Part shown: positions 22,001 through 30,604 of the stretch, in pieces | How the letters are laid out: each line of letters begins with the position of its first letter | Position numbering within the stretch: the stretch's first letter is position 1 | NCBI GenBank assembly: GCA_949316235.1 | Contig: OX438747.1 | Location: 1,922,501 to 1,986,500, forward strand | Source of the DNA: Oegoconia quadripuncta | Taxonomy: Eukaryota > Arthropoda > Insecta > Lepidoptera > Autostichidae | Length of the DNA stretch: 64,000 nucleotides | Direction: 5' to 3' | Position numbers and translations under genes: made by a program | Notes under the pieces: model-generated | Told to the model about the DNA's origin: nothing | The model's database searches: none | The model's input: only the letters and a program-made list of their open reading frames with translations

Positions 22001-24014
22001 ACTGCTGGGGTTACTGATGGAGAAGAAACATAGAGATGCAAAATTTTAATTTTTTTCAATCAATTCACTTTAATTATAATAGTAATTGTACTTATAGAAA
22101 TGTCATGTGTGGAAATTAATTGGTATAAATTCGATTGATATAAGTACAATTTTAATTTGGAATAATAATAGTTTAATTTGAAATAATAATAATTTAATGT
22201 GAAATAATAATAATAAAAAAAGCGACAGTAATTGTGCATGCCAATATATAAAATGTGTAACTCTGCCAGAAATATAGGCTATCTTTATATAGTTTATTAG
22301 AAATACAGACGAAGTATTGGACAGAATCCTAGTGTCTTTATTGAAAAAAAAAATTATCACCTGTAGTTGCAAATAGCATGTTAAATTGGAATCCTTGTAG
22401 TGTGTCTCAGCATGCTTGTGCACTTGTTCCTTAGTGTGGAAGGTGGAGAGGCAAATCTGACATGTCAAGTGCTTTGGTGCTGCCTTCCTGGTTCTTTCAA
22501 CAGCTGTAAAAAATGCCTATTCAATTTCATGACACAGATAATACAATATGAAGATTACATGTATTATAAGCAATTTTTAACCGACTTCAAAAAAGGAGGA
22601 GGTTCTGTATTCGGGGCGTATTTTTTTATTTATTTTTTATTTGTAGAAACAAACAAGCGAAGCTATTTCGTAATTTCGATTTTTTTAGGACACATATTAC
22701 CAAGTCACCACTCACAAACATGCGAATTTACTTTTGCTTTCCTTTTGTCTTCTTCCAAAATCTCCTCAGCTTGATTCCCATCCAACTCGACATCCTCTGG
22801 ATTTCCTGTCACTAGTCTAAGCTCGTCATCATCTTGGAGAATCAGTCTCAAGTCCTGCTTCATTTTCACACTGATTGCATTATTTGATATGTGTTGCAAA
22901 TTTTCTGTAAATAACGCTTAGAAAAATAAACCATTAATTTTTTGAAATAACCAAATTTGTCATGGTTTTTTTTTACAAACATTGAATTTTAATTTGAATT
23001 ATGACATTAGCAATTTGGGAAGCAGAAATGAACAAACTGAAAGACGGGTTTGTATGGTTTATTTATTTATGCTATGCAATCTTTAAAACAACTTTAGCTT
23101 CCAGAATTGCTGACTCTCTCCTGACAAGAACTTCCAAATTCAGGTATTCAGCATGATACATACAAGAAGATACATGACATCAGTTGATTAAGTCAATTTA
23201 AATCTATTGGAAATAGTAATAGGGTTTATGAACTGTACCAGTAATGTCTTGGTCCTCTAAACATTCCGTAAAGAAGAGATCATTTCCAGCCTGAGAGAGC
23301 AATTCGTGAGCCTTCACTGCCATGGTTCGTAGCTCACAACTCAGCTCTACTAAGTAACGACATTTATGGCATATATTCTTTGGAAGCCTATCACCCTTTG
23401 TAATCTGTGAAATAAAATAATACCTAATGTTTTCTATTTTTTACATTTCAACAAACTTGTTTTTAATTAGTGATTTGGAATTAGCGGATGTCTTTTACTA
23501 ATGTTTATTTCAGTCTTGACAACAATGATGATGACAAAAATTTTGGGCACAGGTATACTAAAGGGAGAATGAACACAAAGGCAGTAATGGATACCTGTAC
23601 TTTACCAAAACAAGTCAAACAAGGGTGTATACGATGTAAGACTTAACTGAGACAAACACTATTGCGAAAGACTGAACTGCGAAATATGGAACTGCGACAG
23701 ATCTGAACTGCGAAAGACTTGCGAAGCCGCCGGCGAAAAGCTAGTCAATTACATGAAGACCATAAACTGTACATAGCTAGATTCTTAGATAAGAATCATC
23801 TGGGTCTCACTCAGAAGAATGCAATGATTCCTATTAGATGGATTAGTAAAAAGTACAAAAGTAGCATTACATTCAAACCCGTAGCGCACAGTATCAGTTC
23901 CTGCATTGAGATTTCACCATTACTCCCGAAGATATCAGACATTACACCCGTCGACTGCAGGCACAAGCGACATATTTTGTCATAATCCACAACTAATACA
24001 ACACTTTCTTCCAT
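9935..24014 (-). CDS. ZAD-C2H2 zinc-finger protein, ten exons
   Basis: Ten minus-strand exons join without a phase conflict: 24014-23871, 23404-23239, 22904-22716, 22503-22361, 21295-21161, 19146-18941, 16807-16664, 15213-15070, 12046-11908 and 10084-9964 (or to a stop at 9935). The product is about 510 residues. Exons 1-2 encode a ZAD (CRLC near residue 16, CHKC near residue 60), an arthropod treble-clef dimerisation domain. Exon 3 is acidic and linker-like. Exons 4-9 carry nine C2H2-type fingers; three of them are split by introns and the last is C2HC. The ZAD family are nuclear sequence-specific DNA-binding regulators; the target is unknown. It starts 600 bp from the divergent TRMT6 gene. 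Exons 6-8 are extremely GC-rich while the others are not. The 3' end is uncertain. Confidence 0.85.
10161..10562. mobile_element. MITE with about 30 bp inverted ends
   Basis: The left end ggtctaacaaaagtaaccgg pairs with right end cgggttaattttgttagac. The GC-rich middle has a gaagacgcc ... ggcgtcttc stem. A half copy lies at 31881-32075. It sits in intron 9, 75 bp upstream of exon 10. Confidence 0.75.
10590..11215 (-). mobile_element. CR1-like LINE, ORF2 C-terminus
   Basis: Minus-strand frames read NLLESVQRKATKIPFNLRRK, PYEERLKILNLTTLEERRLR and, after a frameshift near 11070, SNRVVRAWNKLPEEVVSAQS. That is the standard end of non-LTR ORF2 proteins. Confidence 0.75.
11485..11792 (-). mobile_element. 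SINE family A
   Basis: Full set of family landmarks from T-run to ccacggaggcggt, with a short deletion after the T-run. Confidence 0.85.
11908..12046 (-). CDS. Zinc-finger gene exon 9 (end of finger 9, tail)
   Basis: Acceptor ctctgttacag, donor gtgcgt. YQSEAQMQKHMQTC completes a C2HC finger. A non-finger tail (NSRNVYADADGVDKENDIVA) follows, ending on a codon boundary. Confidence 0.8.
12158..12316 (-). mobile_element. LINE 3' tail ('ataaagtgttaaaat' family)
   Basis: Inverted match to 29880-30025: tttaacactttattgtacac and gacctcttccagcaaacccg. Confidence 0.7.
12367..12692 (+). mobile_element. SINE family A, full-length copy
   Basis: accgcctccgtggctcaatg, gcgggttcgatccccagcgg, and end gttgagcataaaaataaa. 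Confidence 0.85.
12728..13120 (-). mobile_element. RTE-type LINE fragment
   Basis: Same family as 8302-8925 ([43 protein letters not shown]), with indels breaking the frame and the (atgt)n tail at the low end. Confidence 0.8.
13366..14739. mobile_element. PIF/Harbinger-type MITE, split by a LINE
   Basis: The inverted ends aggtcttagcatacgtgacg and cgtcacgtaagctaagacct are flanked by TTA on both sides (13363-13365, 14740-14742), the three-base duplication typical of PIF/Harbinger. Removing the nested LINE leaves about 359 bp. Confidence 0.75.
13476..14479 (+). mobile_element. 5'-truncated Jockey-like LINE with reverse-transcriptase domain
   Basis: Flanked by the 11 bp duplication cggtgttcaac (13465-13475, 14480-14490). 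One uninterrupted frame to 14318 has PQGSCLSP, the FADDAAFF catalytic box and KYLGVTIDRGL, so the palm domain onward is kept while the endonuclease and ORF1 are missing. No poly(A) tail precedes the right duplication. Confidence 0.85.
14851..14995 (-). mobile_element. SINE family B, 3' part
   Basis: taaataaatatccttagaca through ggataccagatgattgatat; the tRNA-like head is missing. Confidence 0.75.
15070..15213 (-). CDS. Zinc-finger gene exon 8 (end of finger 7, finger 8, start of finger 9)
   Basis: Acceptor ttcctgtag, donor gtgagg. HLRMH completes finger 7. Finger 8 is CDKCAATFEDYGAFYRHRVT then SH. Finger 9 starts CTSCNQG. The exon is 144 bp and enters and leaves in phase 2. Confidence 0.85.
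15308..15385 (-). mobile_element. SINE family B, 3' fragment
   Basis: aataaatatctttgcacata through tgcaactaagcttgtattt. Confidence 0.65.
15400..15700. repeat. Two tandem copies of a 150 bp fold-back unit
   Basis: gattatgtaacttcactcgt at 15404 and gattacgtaacttcatcggt at 15560 start two similar units, each ending aatgatataatagagcccct or similar. Each unit has partly self-complementary ends. Confidence 0.65.
16058..16328. repeat. Dispersed repeat, also at 46325-46920
   Basis: tttaggatcaccaataattg through gtgccaagttgcggtgatac is shared with the second locus, where it is split by about 300 bp. Confidence 0.7.
16664..16807 (-). CDS. Zinc-finger gene exon 7 (finger 6, first part of finger 7)
   Basis: Acceptor gtccccag, donor gtacgg. 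It encodes CPWLGCPRAYRSRGALAAH with ARAH (finger 6) and CPLCHVAAYHSRSLLNR (finger 7, completed by HLRMH in exon 8). Its 5' part and acceptor are duplicated 0.8 kb upstream in the gene (17556-17620); the copy used here is the one that stays in frame. Confidence 0.8.
16826..17555 (-). mobile_element. Insert between two copies of the start of zinc-finger exon 7
   Basis: 730 bp flanked by an 85 bp segment (16741-16825) and its 65 bp copy (17556-17620). A run of seven T at its low end would be a short poly(A) on the minus strand. The high end (17245-17555) is very GC-rich, unlike the native introns. A LINE is likely but I find no diagnostic domain. A MITE fragment is at about 16990-17110. Confidence 0.55.
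17556..17620 (-). pseudogene. Duplicated, broken 5' end of zinc-finger exon 7
   Basis: It matches 16741-16825 with one substitution and a 20-base deletion. It keeps the acceptor gtccccag, but the deletion shifts the frame, so splicing here would ruin finger 6. Confidence 0.8.
18042..18740 (+). mobile_element. CR1/Jockey-like LINE, ORF2 C-terminus and 3' UTR
   Basis: An uninterrupted frame to 18503 includes MSYGILLWGNAADI, FVLQKRAVRAIYQL and FSSQYIFENLIYVKK, typical of the C-terminal part of non-LTR ORF2. The tail runs to aaataaagcaattttgattt. Confidence 0.85.
18735..18838 (+). mobile_element. RTE-type LINE, 3' end only
   Basis: cgtcaggatcgttgcaagtg through atgtatgta matches the tail of 8302-8925. 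Confidence 0.7.
18941..19146 (-). CDS. Zinc-finger gene exon 6 (rest of finger 3, fingers 4 and 5)
   Basis: Acceptor ctgcaccccag, donor gtatgt. ESLRHHATVH finishes finger 3. Finger 4 is CEACGAAYRRPWELRQHQHR then TH. Finger 5 is CPRCRRVCRNALTYRAHAAT then H. The exon is roughly three-quarters G+C, so the opposite strand is open too. Confidence 0.85.
19228..19639. mobile_element. PIF/Harbinger-like MITE
   Basis: The inverted ends aggtcatagctcattagacc and tctaatgagctatgacct resemble the ends of 13366-14739. Flanks are TTA and TAA. GC-rich interior. It lies 80 bp upstream of exon 6 in the zinc-finger gene. Confidence 0.65.
19640..20860. other. Intron 5 of the zinc-finger gene, mostly unassigned
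   Basis: 20235-20280 is a LINE tail (-) with tttaacactttattgtata. Around 20440-20520 the minus strand reads ILGVTLRDRIWNEVI, an RTE ORF2 remnant. No exon is supported. Confidence 0.45.
20853..21070 (-). mobile_element. Retroelement 3' fragment with poly(A)
   Basis: A run of about 18 T is followed by a GC-moderate body, as expected for an inverted poly(A) retrocopy. Family not identified. Confidence 0.4.
21161..21295 (-). CDS. Zinc-finger gene exon 5 (finger 2, first half of finger 3)
   Basis: Acceptor gtatatcatag, donor gtattt. Exactly 45 codons. Finger 2 reads CEACRDGLISKKQLILHH then RRH. Finger 3 begins CRQPDCGFVGKNQ and is completed in exon 6. Confidence 0.85.
21530..21880 (+). mobile_element. 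LINE ORF2 C-terminal end with Cys/His motif
   Basis: LRLGHSCTPLHL, then SPICDCGLEEGSTDHIFFNC: the end of I/R1/Jockey-type ORF2 proteins. In the intron between exons 5 and 4 of the zinc-finger gene (gene order reversed), opposite strand. Confidence 0.75.
22150..22215. repeat. AT-rich short tandem repeat, about 21 bp unit
   Basis: Three imperfect copies of taatttgaaataataata. Confidence 0.6.
22361..22503 (-). CDS. Zinc-finger gene exon 4 (finger 1)
   Basis: Acceptor ttttttacag, donor gtgata after CAG. The first finger is CQICLSTFHTKEQVHKHAETH (C-x2-C-x12-H-x3-H positions). It is followed by a short linker ending LQLQ, which joins RPYEC of exon 5. Confidence 0.8.
22570..22630 (+). repeat. 'accgacttcaaaaaaggagg' repeat
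   Basis: Same dispersed end sequence as at 6430; its inverse with cggggcgtatttttttt is at 35205-35245. Confidence 0.6.
22716..22904 (-). CDS. Zinc-finger gene exon 3 (acidic linker)
   Basis: Acceptor cgttatttacag and a strong donor gtgagt. It encodes about 63 residues rich in Asp and Glu (LQDDDELRLV, NQAEEILEEDKRK). The gtgagt donor was chosen over an earlier gtaaat because only gtgagt keeps the phase needed by exon 4. Confidence 0.75.
23239..23404 (-). CDS. Zinc-finger gene exon 2 (second half of ZAD)
   Basis: Acceptor ttatttcacag, donor gtacag. It encodes ITKGDRLPKNICHKCRYLVE, the second ZAD cysteine pair with the typical LP-x-x-IC-x-x-C core, then a helical tail. It ends in phase 1. Confidence 0.85.
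23871..24014 (-). CDS. Zinc-finger gene exon 1 (start codon, first half of ZAD)
   Basis: ATG at 24014-24012 opens MEESVVLVVDYDKICRLCLQ, giving the first CxxC of the ZAD. The exon is 48 codons long and ends ...GLN before donor gtaatg. The start is the first Met and gives the usual spacing from N-terminus to the first ZAD cysteines. Confidence 0.85.
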
Positions 24015-24614
24015 AATAATTCATTGAAAAGTAACGTGCAAAGTAAATGTAAGTATCCTCTTTGAAACAAAGTTGAATAAAAACTTTTGAGAGTCAATTT
24101 AAAAAAGTAAGAAAACTGGTACGATATTTTTTAAAGTCACCCCTCGTAGGAGGCAAAGAGATCGATCCCACACAGCCATGTCTTATTTCTTCAGTTTAGT
24201 GAAGTCAGTCTCACTCATTCAAAATAAGTTATTCGTCTATTTGGCGCATATAGAGTCTAGTCAAAATAATTCATTCTTCAGTAAAGTGGCAGAATGGTAC
24301 CAAAGATTTTGTCGGATTGTCGGCTTCTTGTGGGAACCCGTAAGTTGAAAGAACTCAGTATGTTCAAAAATGCAACATCACTACGCGTGGTTCCCACCAA
24401 AAAGCCCAAGATTATTACTCGAAGACGCAAAGGAAGTAAGTTCATAAAAATATGAATGAAAGTTTCTTTGCGAAATGAACCGCTAACGTCAAAAAAAGTT
24501 TACTCGTGTTGTGAGACTATCTAACCTCAAAATTAATACCTATAATTGTAAATGTTATAGAAATATAGGCGGCGTCTTATTTGTGTCGTAACTTTTTAAA
24601 TCGCAGGACACAGA
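24015..24614. promoter_or_regulatory. Divergent promoter interval between zinc-finger gene and TRMT6
   Basis: The two start codons face away from each other 600 bp apart, so both transcription starts probably lie here. The middle (about 24135-24420) is a degraded repeat also seen near 31.1, 51.1 and 58.9 kb, leaving only about 120 and 190 bp of apparently native sequence beside each gene. A possible 3' splice site (aaatcgcag) 8 bases before the TRMT6 ATG hints at a 5'-UTR intron. No TATA box is clear. Confidence 0.5.
24135..24420 (+). mobile_element. Element family U1, degraded copy
   Basis: cagccatgtcttatttcttc, cagtaaagtggcagaatg and ggcttcttgtgggaacccg match 31050-31200 and 50980-51130. 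It lies inside the divergent promoter. Confidence 0.7.
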
Positions 24615-25946
24615 ATGTCTGCCGAACTTATAAAAATTGGTCAATACATCGTCTTACAAAAGCAAGATTACCAAAAGTTACACAAGTTGAATAAACCCGA
24701 CTCCAAAGTGAATTTGGGGCAGGATAGTGTTATTTTGTCCGGTGTTGACGGATGCCCATACTTTTCTATATTTAAAATGATTCCTAACAGTAAGAGACGT
24801 AGAGAATATACCTTAGAATTGACCCAAGAACTTGTTGAGTTGAAGGATGAAATTGACATCGGTATATCAGGCACAGATAATAGAAATATAGTCGATGATG
24901 GCCGTTCTCAGAAGCTAACCTTCACGGAAATAGAGAAACTCGCACAAGACTCCAATAATAAAGCATCCAACATTGTAGAATCTTTGATAACCAACTCCAA
25001 AACTTTCCACAACAAAACTGAATTTTCACAAGCGAAGTATTTGAAAAAGAAAGAGAAGAAGTACTCTGAGTATGTACAAATTCTCAAACCTAATTTGCGA
25101 ATAATTGCCGAAGTGTTGTACAGATTAGATCCAAGCAAAGTGCAAAGTTTACGTATAGACACTCTATCTCAAATAATAACATTAAGTAACATTCATTGTG
25201 AGGGGAATCATTTACTATATGATTCTGGGTCTAACGGCTTGGTTGCTGCCGCCTTATTAAGTGCTGTAGGAGCCAAAACCAATGGCAAAGTTGTACACAT
25301 GCATCCTGGAAATATGTCCCAGAAACAGGCTTTATTAGCCATGAACTTCGATGAAGAACAATATAGTCGGTGTATCTCTGTTAACATCTATTCGGTATTG
25401 AGACAGTATTATCAGGGGAACACTTTTCATTCTAAAACCAACACCGAGGACTTAGATAAGAATATTGTGATCACAAATAATTCTATGGAATCTATAGATA
25501 AAACTACAGAAGATGCTAATTCGAATATTACTGAGAGCATTATTTCAGAAGATATTAAATTAAAACGGAAAGCTGATGTTGATGGACTTGATAACAACCA
25601 TAAGAGTAAGGTTCCAAAACATGATAATCACGAAGAAACATCCAACGAACACACCAATGAAAATGATGATACAAGCAAATCAACAGAACCTAAGAAACCA
25701 AAATGGTATTACGACAACATAACTGCTTCAGAAATATTGCAGGAGAAAATGGATTCATTGGTTATCATTGCTAAAGAAGATCCTGAGAATATATTTTTAG
25801 AACTCATGCCATTTATAAAGCCTGGCAGGCCGTTTGTTATATATTATACAGTATCCGAACCGTTGCAGAGTTTGTATACAGTATTAAAATCAAATTCCAA
25901 AGTAGCTGCGTTAAAACTTACATGTAATTTCATAAGGAATTATCAG
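24615..25946 (+). CDS. TRMT6: TRMT6 exon 1
   Basis: 444 codons from ATG to the donor caggttcgt. Without splicing the frame continues only to a stop at 25983-25985 and would lack the conserved C-terminus. Confidence 0.92.
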
Positions 25947-27425
25947 GTTCGTTCCTGTTATTATTTACATTTGGCAAGTAGGTAATTGTCTAAACTATGG
26001 ATCCAGTCTGCTGCTGTGGTAAGCTCATTCAGTTCTTTCAGGCCTTTATGGAATCACCAACCATGGCATTCATCTATAATAATGGCAACTGTCTGTTCCG
26101 ATGCACCACAGTCGCCAGTAAGTTTTTATGGTCCTACTTGTAGAGATGATAGTCACACTGGCCAACACACATTGGAATCCAATATAGCATCAAGCAAACC
26201 TTACGGCGTTCAACATAGGCTGTTGGTAAGCAACCAACTTTTTCTTGTATGATTACTTCGGACATACTCCGGTGAACGTGAACTTACACAACGACTTGGT
26301 TACTCTTCGAAAAAGGTAAAAAGTACGACTTTCCCATTTTAGATAAGATATAATCTAAAAGCCGTAGGAACAGACGGTTTGGGTGTGTATAACAGTAAAT
26401 AAAGTTATAATAGCCTAAATTTGGTACTCACTTCACTTCTTTATCCATTGGCAACTACTAGTTTGTAGTAATTCTGCCAAATACTGGTGCTTGAAGATGC
26501 TAGCATATATTTAGCCAAGAACGGTATTCGCTGTCACATTGCGTATCTAAAATAAGCAGAACAACACAAGGACGATCACAATTTGTTATTATAATTTATT
26601 AGTAATTTAAAATAAGAATAATAGGGGAGTTTATAAAAAGAAAATGTAAGACGAGATTTAAATGGATGGATAAAAAAAGGACGAACGAAATCGGCAGGGG
26701 GAAGTACGTCATACAAAGAAAATTTATTTTTGGGGCTATTACGGTCTAGCTAGAGTGCCGTCATCTAGTCTGCATTCACATAATTCGGTACTGAATCAAT
26801 TGACTTCAGTAATTTACACATACTACAAACAAAGATTGGAATATGTTAAGATCCAAATAACGACGGTCTTATAGCAGTAATTTTGGATATTAATAATCTC
26901 AGGCCATAAACCTACCACTGCAGGGATATAGGCCTTCCCTCATATAATGAGGGACAGAATTAATATACATGTGCCTGTAAATCATTCCAATAAAATAATA
27001 CTAGATCAAGTAACGTTGTTTATACCCTACACGTAAGTCACCATAGTGCAGCTGCTAGGCGTCAATTGTCGCAAAATTTCTTTTCACCTTAAATTGTTGT
27101 TCTTGTTTTGTTTTTGTTTTTTAATCACAAAGTACATAATACTAGATCAAGTAACGTTGTTTATGCCCTACACGTAAGTCACCATAGTGCTGTACTGGAT
27201 ATTATAATGCTAATTTGTTATTATCAGTGAGGACCTGTAATTGGCTTACTGTTGTTACATACATGTCTAAGTTACTACAAATGCTGTTGGTCTTCCAAAT
27301 AAATAAATAAAAATAAATAAATTAATGGCAACATTGGTTTTCAGGTTTTGCCAGAGAGGACACATCCCGAGGTGACAATGAATGGACAGAGTGGATTCCT
27401 TTTAACAGGATATGTGTTGAAATGA
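24615..27425 (+). CDS. TRMT6: TRMT6: non-catalytic subunit of tRNA (adenine58-N1) methyltransferase
   Basis: Two exons, 24615-25946 and 27345-27425, join in phase 0 to give 470 residues, close to animal TRMT6 (about 500). Gcd10/Trm6 family features: an N-terminal LIKIGQYIVLQKQDYQKLHK beta domain; a middle helical part ending KKEKKYSEYVQILKPNLRII; a methyltransferase-like fold (LLYDSGSNGLVAAALLSAVG, KVVHMHPGN) that in this family lacks a working SAM site; an acidic, Lys-rich variable insert at about residues 270-360; and a C-terminal SEPLQSLYTVLK segment with final SGFLLTGYVLK. In known biology it pairs with catalytic TRMT61A to make m1A58 in tRNAs in the nucleus. The start is the first ATG, directly after acacaga. 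Confidence 0.92.
25947..27344 (+). other. TRMT6 intron with repeat debris
   Basis: About 26905-26955 has the accactgcagggatataggc repeat also at 52040 and 55670 (inverted). A LINE tail occupies 26995-27323. 25985-26900 shows nothing I recognise. Confidence 0.5.
26995..27323 (+). mobile_element. LINE 3' end with internal direct repeat
   Basis: ARRQLSQNFF-like frame end and tail as in 7945-8300. The 55 bp block taatactagatcaagtaacg ... ccatagtgc occurs twice (26997 and 27137). It ends in (aaat)n. Confidence 0.6.
27345..27425 (+). CDS. TRMT6: TRMT6 exon 2 (last)
   Basis: Acceptor ttggttttcag. It encodes VLPERTHPEVTMNGQSGFLL and TGYVLK, then TGA; the pattern (R-THP-V-M-G-SGFLLTG) matches the conserved Trm6 C-terminus. 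The exon starts about 21 bp after the A/T-rich tail of a LINE fragment. Confidence 0.9.
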   Translation, partial: VLPERTHPEVTMNGQSGFLLTGYVLK

Positions 27426-27881
27426 CATTTAATATTGACCGTAACTAATTTTAAGTGTTTATTACCTTGTAATATACTTTATCATCTAAGTAGGTATATC
27501 TGGGCCAGTAATTGTTGATCTCTGACAGACAACTCTAAAGATCTATGGTGAAGACAATCAGATAATCGTTTAGAAGTTGCATTATAAAAGTCTGTAGTTA
27601 CAAGTGTAGGACTACAAAAATATATTCCCCGTAATTTTCAGCCACATCCTTGGTTGAAGTTATAGATACGAAAGTCGCTAGTTCGATGCCCACCTGGGTT
27701 TGGTTGATGGTGGGTATGATTACAAAAGTTCTGTTACGCCCTGGCTAGCTTAAGTGAGCCACCAAAGGCTCCTATACAGTATTATCTAAAGCGGATATGG
27801 TAATATTAGGACCAATCTGTTTAGAAGAAATAATCGCTGGAGCAAGTGCGTTCTGGAGTAGGGACATAATTAATAAAAAAA

Positions 27882-27952
27882 TAAATAGTTATTCATCAGA
27901 AGCTATTAACTAAGCTTCTGATGAATAAATATTTATTTTTTATATTTATTTT
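27882..27952. repeat. Near-perfect inverted repeat (hairpin)
   Basis: tattcatcagaagct and agcttctgatgaata are separated by 7-8 bases, with A/T extensions on both arms. Confidence 0.75.
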
Positions 27953-27957
27953 TTATA

Positions 27958-28203
27958 AGTATACTGTTTGGTTTTGTGGTTATAGACCCTAACAGCTATG
28001 TATAAAAGTGCCGGTTTGAATCCCCGCAATATTGACATGTGTTACCCAAGTTATGGATGTTTACATGTATTTATATATTTAAAAAAAGAAAAGTACTTGT
28101 GTAGTTTGTCAACCATCTAGTATCCTGAATACAAGCCTAGTTGCTTAGTGTGGAACTAGACGGTGCTGTGTGTATTCCAAGGATATTTATTATTATTTAT
28201 TTG
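27958..28203 (+). mobile_element. SINE family B, diverged
   Basis: gtttggttttgtggttatag, tgccggtttgaatcccc (B box), tail ctagacggtgctgtgtgtat and (ttat)n. Confidence 0.75.
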
Positions 28204-28315
28204 CATATAAAAAAAAATATGCGATATTTTCTGTATTTATTAATAAAGAATAAGGATGGTAGGGTGTTCCGAGTGTGATGTGGTGGAGGATACCTATCAT
28301 GTGCTGATGAAATCA

Positions 28316-28450
28316 AAAATGTTTTATTTCGTGAGTTATAAGAATAACATTTGAAATCGTCATGACATACAGTTATCGCTCATTCACTAGGCAGTCTCCC
28401 CAGAGAAGAACGAGTAAAGAAATTCAGGGGTTGCTCTTTTTAAATAAGTC
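28316..28450 (-). mobile_element. LINE 3' end
   Basis: Almost identical to 47836-47972 (gttataagaataacatttga; actaggcagtctccccagag), the tail of the 18042 family. Confidence 0.8.
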
Positions 28451-28451
28451 A

Positions 28452-28612
28452 ATACACCTTGGAACCTTCAAGAAACGAGCCTGCACCTTCCTCAAAGGCC
28501 GGTAACGCATCTGTGACCCTTTTGGTGTTGCGGGTGTCCATGGGCGGCGGTGATTGCTTTCCATCACGTGACCCGCATGCTCGTTTGCCGCCCTCTCATA
28601 TAAATAAAAAAA
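28452..28612 (+). mobile_element. LINE 3' end with poly(A)
   Basis: Same as 3920-4070: ggaaccttcaagaaacgagc, ccatgggcggcggtgattgc and an A-rich end. Confidence 0.8.
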
Positions 28613-28769
28613 AAGCCATGAAATGAAATTAAACAAGATTATAAACATGTAAGAGTAGTGGCAGTCTTTTAATATTGCAACTGTATGTATAGCTTTCTAA
28701 AAGCGTAGGTAACTGTTATTGGCACAGCCAAATTGAAAGTGTTTTTCTTGAAATATAGTGCTGTATATA

Positions 28770-29572
28770 CAGGGCGTCCCAAAGTTATGGGACATGAAGG
28801 GGAAGTACCTTAAATATCGTAGATAGTGAATTTTGCTCAAAGAAGACTTTATGTTATTTTTAAAAGTTAGTAATTCTGCATTCATAGATTTTCTAAAAAT
28901 TATTTGCTTCGGCTGGGAATCGAACCGACTCAAATGTGAAAAAAAAAACACCCTACTTTTATGATGCCAATCGAAAGAATAGCTAAAAAATAATAACTCT
29001 GCCTAAGTAACATAGTATTTTAAAAGAAAGGAACAACGTGAAATTAATCATTTTAATCAAATAAAAAACATACATGAAACTGCCGTAGTCAATTAAGTAG
29101 GTATTTTTTTGTAAATTAATTAATTAAATGCTCAAAATGTGATCCACGTGCACTTATAATAAGGAAAACTATGTTAGTACCTATTTTATGAAGTGGGTAC
29201 TTATTTACGAATAATCAATGCTATCTTTGGAATGATAATATCGCTACTTTTCGAACGTCGTCGGCAATAAATAACTTTCTTGAAATTTGACTCAATCATT
29301 TTATGTTGTTCCTTTCTTTTAAAATACTATGTTACTTAGGCAGAGTTATTATTTTTTAGCTATTCTTTCGATTGGCATCATAAAAGTAGGGTGTTTTTTT
29401 TTTCACATTTAAGTCGGTTCGATTCCCAGCCGAAGCAAGTAATTTTTAGAAAATCTATGAATGCAGAATTACTAACTTTTAAAAATAACATAAAGTCTTC
29501 TTTGAGCAAAATTCACTATCTACAATATTTAAGGTACTTCCCCTTCATGTCCCATAACTTTGGGACGCCCTG
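28770..29572. mobile_element. Fold-back DNA element, copy 1 (803 bp)
   Basis: Arms of about 267 bp are inverted repeats (cagggcgtcccaaagttatg ... cataactttgggacgccctg) around a 270 bp middle, with tata on both sides. Each arm has ggttcgattcccagccgaag, a B-box-like string. Confidence 0.85.
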
Positions 29573-29612
29573 TATACCTAATAAAATAAAATATACAACT
29601 GTACGAATGAAT

Positions 29613-30034
29613 CAATTAATCCGTTATTTTGTAACAATATTTAAATTTTACTTTTCATCTTGTTGTACAGGTTATAATATAAGTTTGTTATAGGAATTTT
29701 TGTATGATGTGTATAGTTTATGTATATTATATATGTATAATATTATATTATATATATTTATATATAATGATTGTATGTATGTATTTATGTTGGGTAATTT
29801 TTCGCTTAATGTATTATTTTGGCTTTATTCTTTTATATGATATTTTTAACATTTTTTGTTTCTTCCGTTTCGTGTACACTTTATGTCTACCTTTTATATC
29901 AAATTTCGCTCTCACGGGTTTGTTGGAAGAGATCTCTTATAGAGATAAGTTCGCCCTTTGTACATCATTAAATCTTTGTTAATGACCATTTCTTTGTGTA
30001 TGTGTACAATAAAGTGTTAAAATAAATGAATAAA
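29613..30034 (+). mobile_element. LINE 3' end
   Basis: AT-rich body, then gttggaagagatctcttata and tgtacaataaagtgttaaaa. Absent from the otherwise matching inverted copy at 42180, which marks it as an insertion. Confidence 0.7.
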
Positions 30035-30252
30035 AAAATGGGTCATTTAGGACAATTGTCAGGAATCATCAGTTACCGGGCCATTTACTCTCTTTATGTA
30101 ATAAATAATGTCGTGATAATAAAAATGATAATTTTTGTTATTGTTATGTAAGTTTTTGATTTTCATTATCCTGTCTCTCTAAATACATACACCGTGGGCA
30201 GATAGTAAAAGTAGCCAATGTATGGCTGACGTTTCCTACACTTATTTATTTA

Positions 30253-30575
30253 ACCGCCTCCGTGGCTCAATGTAAACAACGTTGGGTTTACGATTCGGAG
30301 GTCGCGGGTTCGATCCCCAGCGGGGTACATGTTTAAGTACTCGGTTTGGTTGGCGGTAGGGCATTTTACTTGCTAGCTGCCACCATCTTAACTAAATCTG
30401 CCGCCAAGCAACAATGTTAATAGCATTGTTGTATTCCGGTTGTCAGATATAAGATAGCCATTCCCCCAAATGTGTTGAGGTTTCCTGATCAGTACGCTTC
30501 CACCTTCGACCTCATCTTTACTTAACATCAGGTGTGATTGAGGTCAAGTACCAATCCGTTGTGCATAAAAAAAAA
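30253..30575 (+). mobile_element. SINE family A, full-length copy
   Basis: Complete: accgcctccgtggctcaatg head, gcgggttcgatccccagcgg B box, end ccgttgtgcataaaaaaaaa. Confidence 0.9.
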
Positions 30576-30604
30576 TTAAATGCTCGGCAAACTTACAGTA
30601 CCTA

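Noticed and set aside
30253..30325. Apparent tRNA-like head with gcgggttcgatccccagc
   Set aside because: It is the start of SINE family A, present in at least four long copies here.
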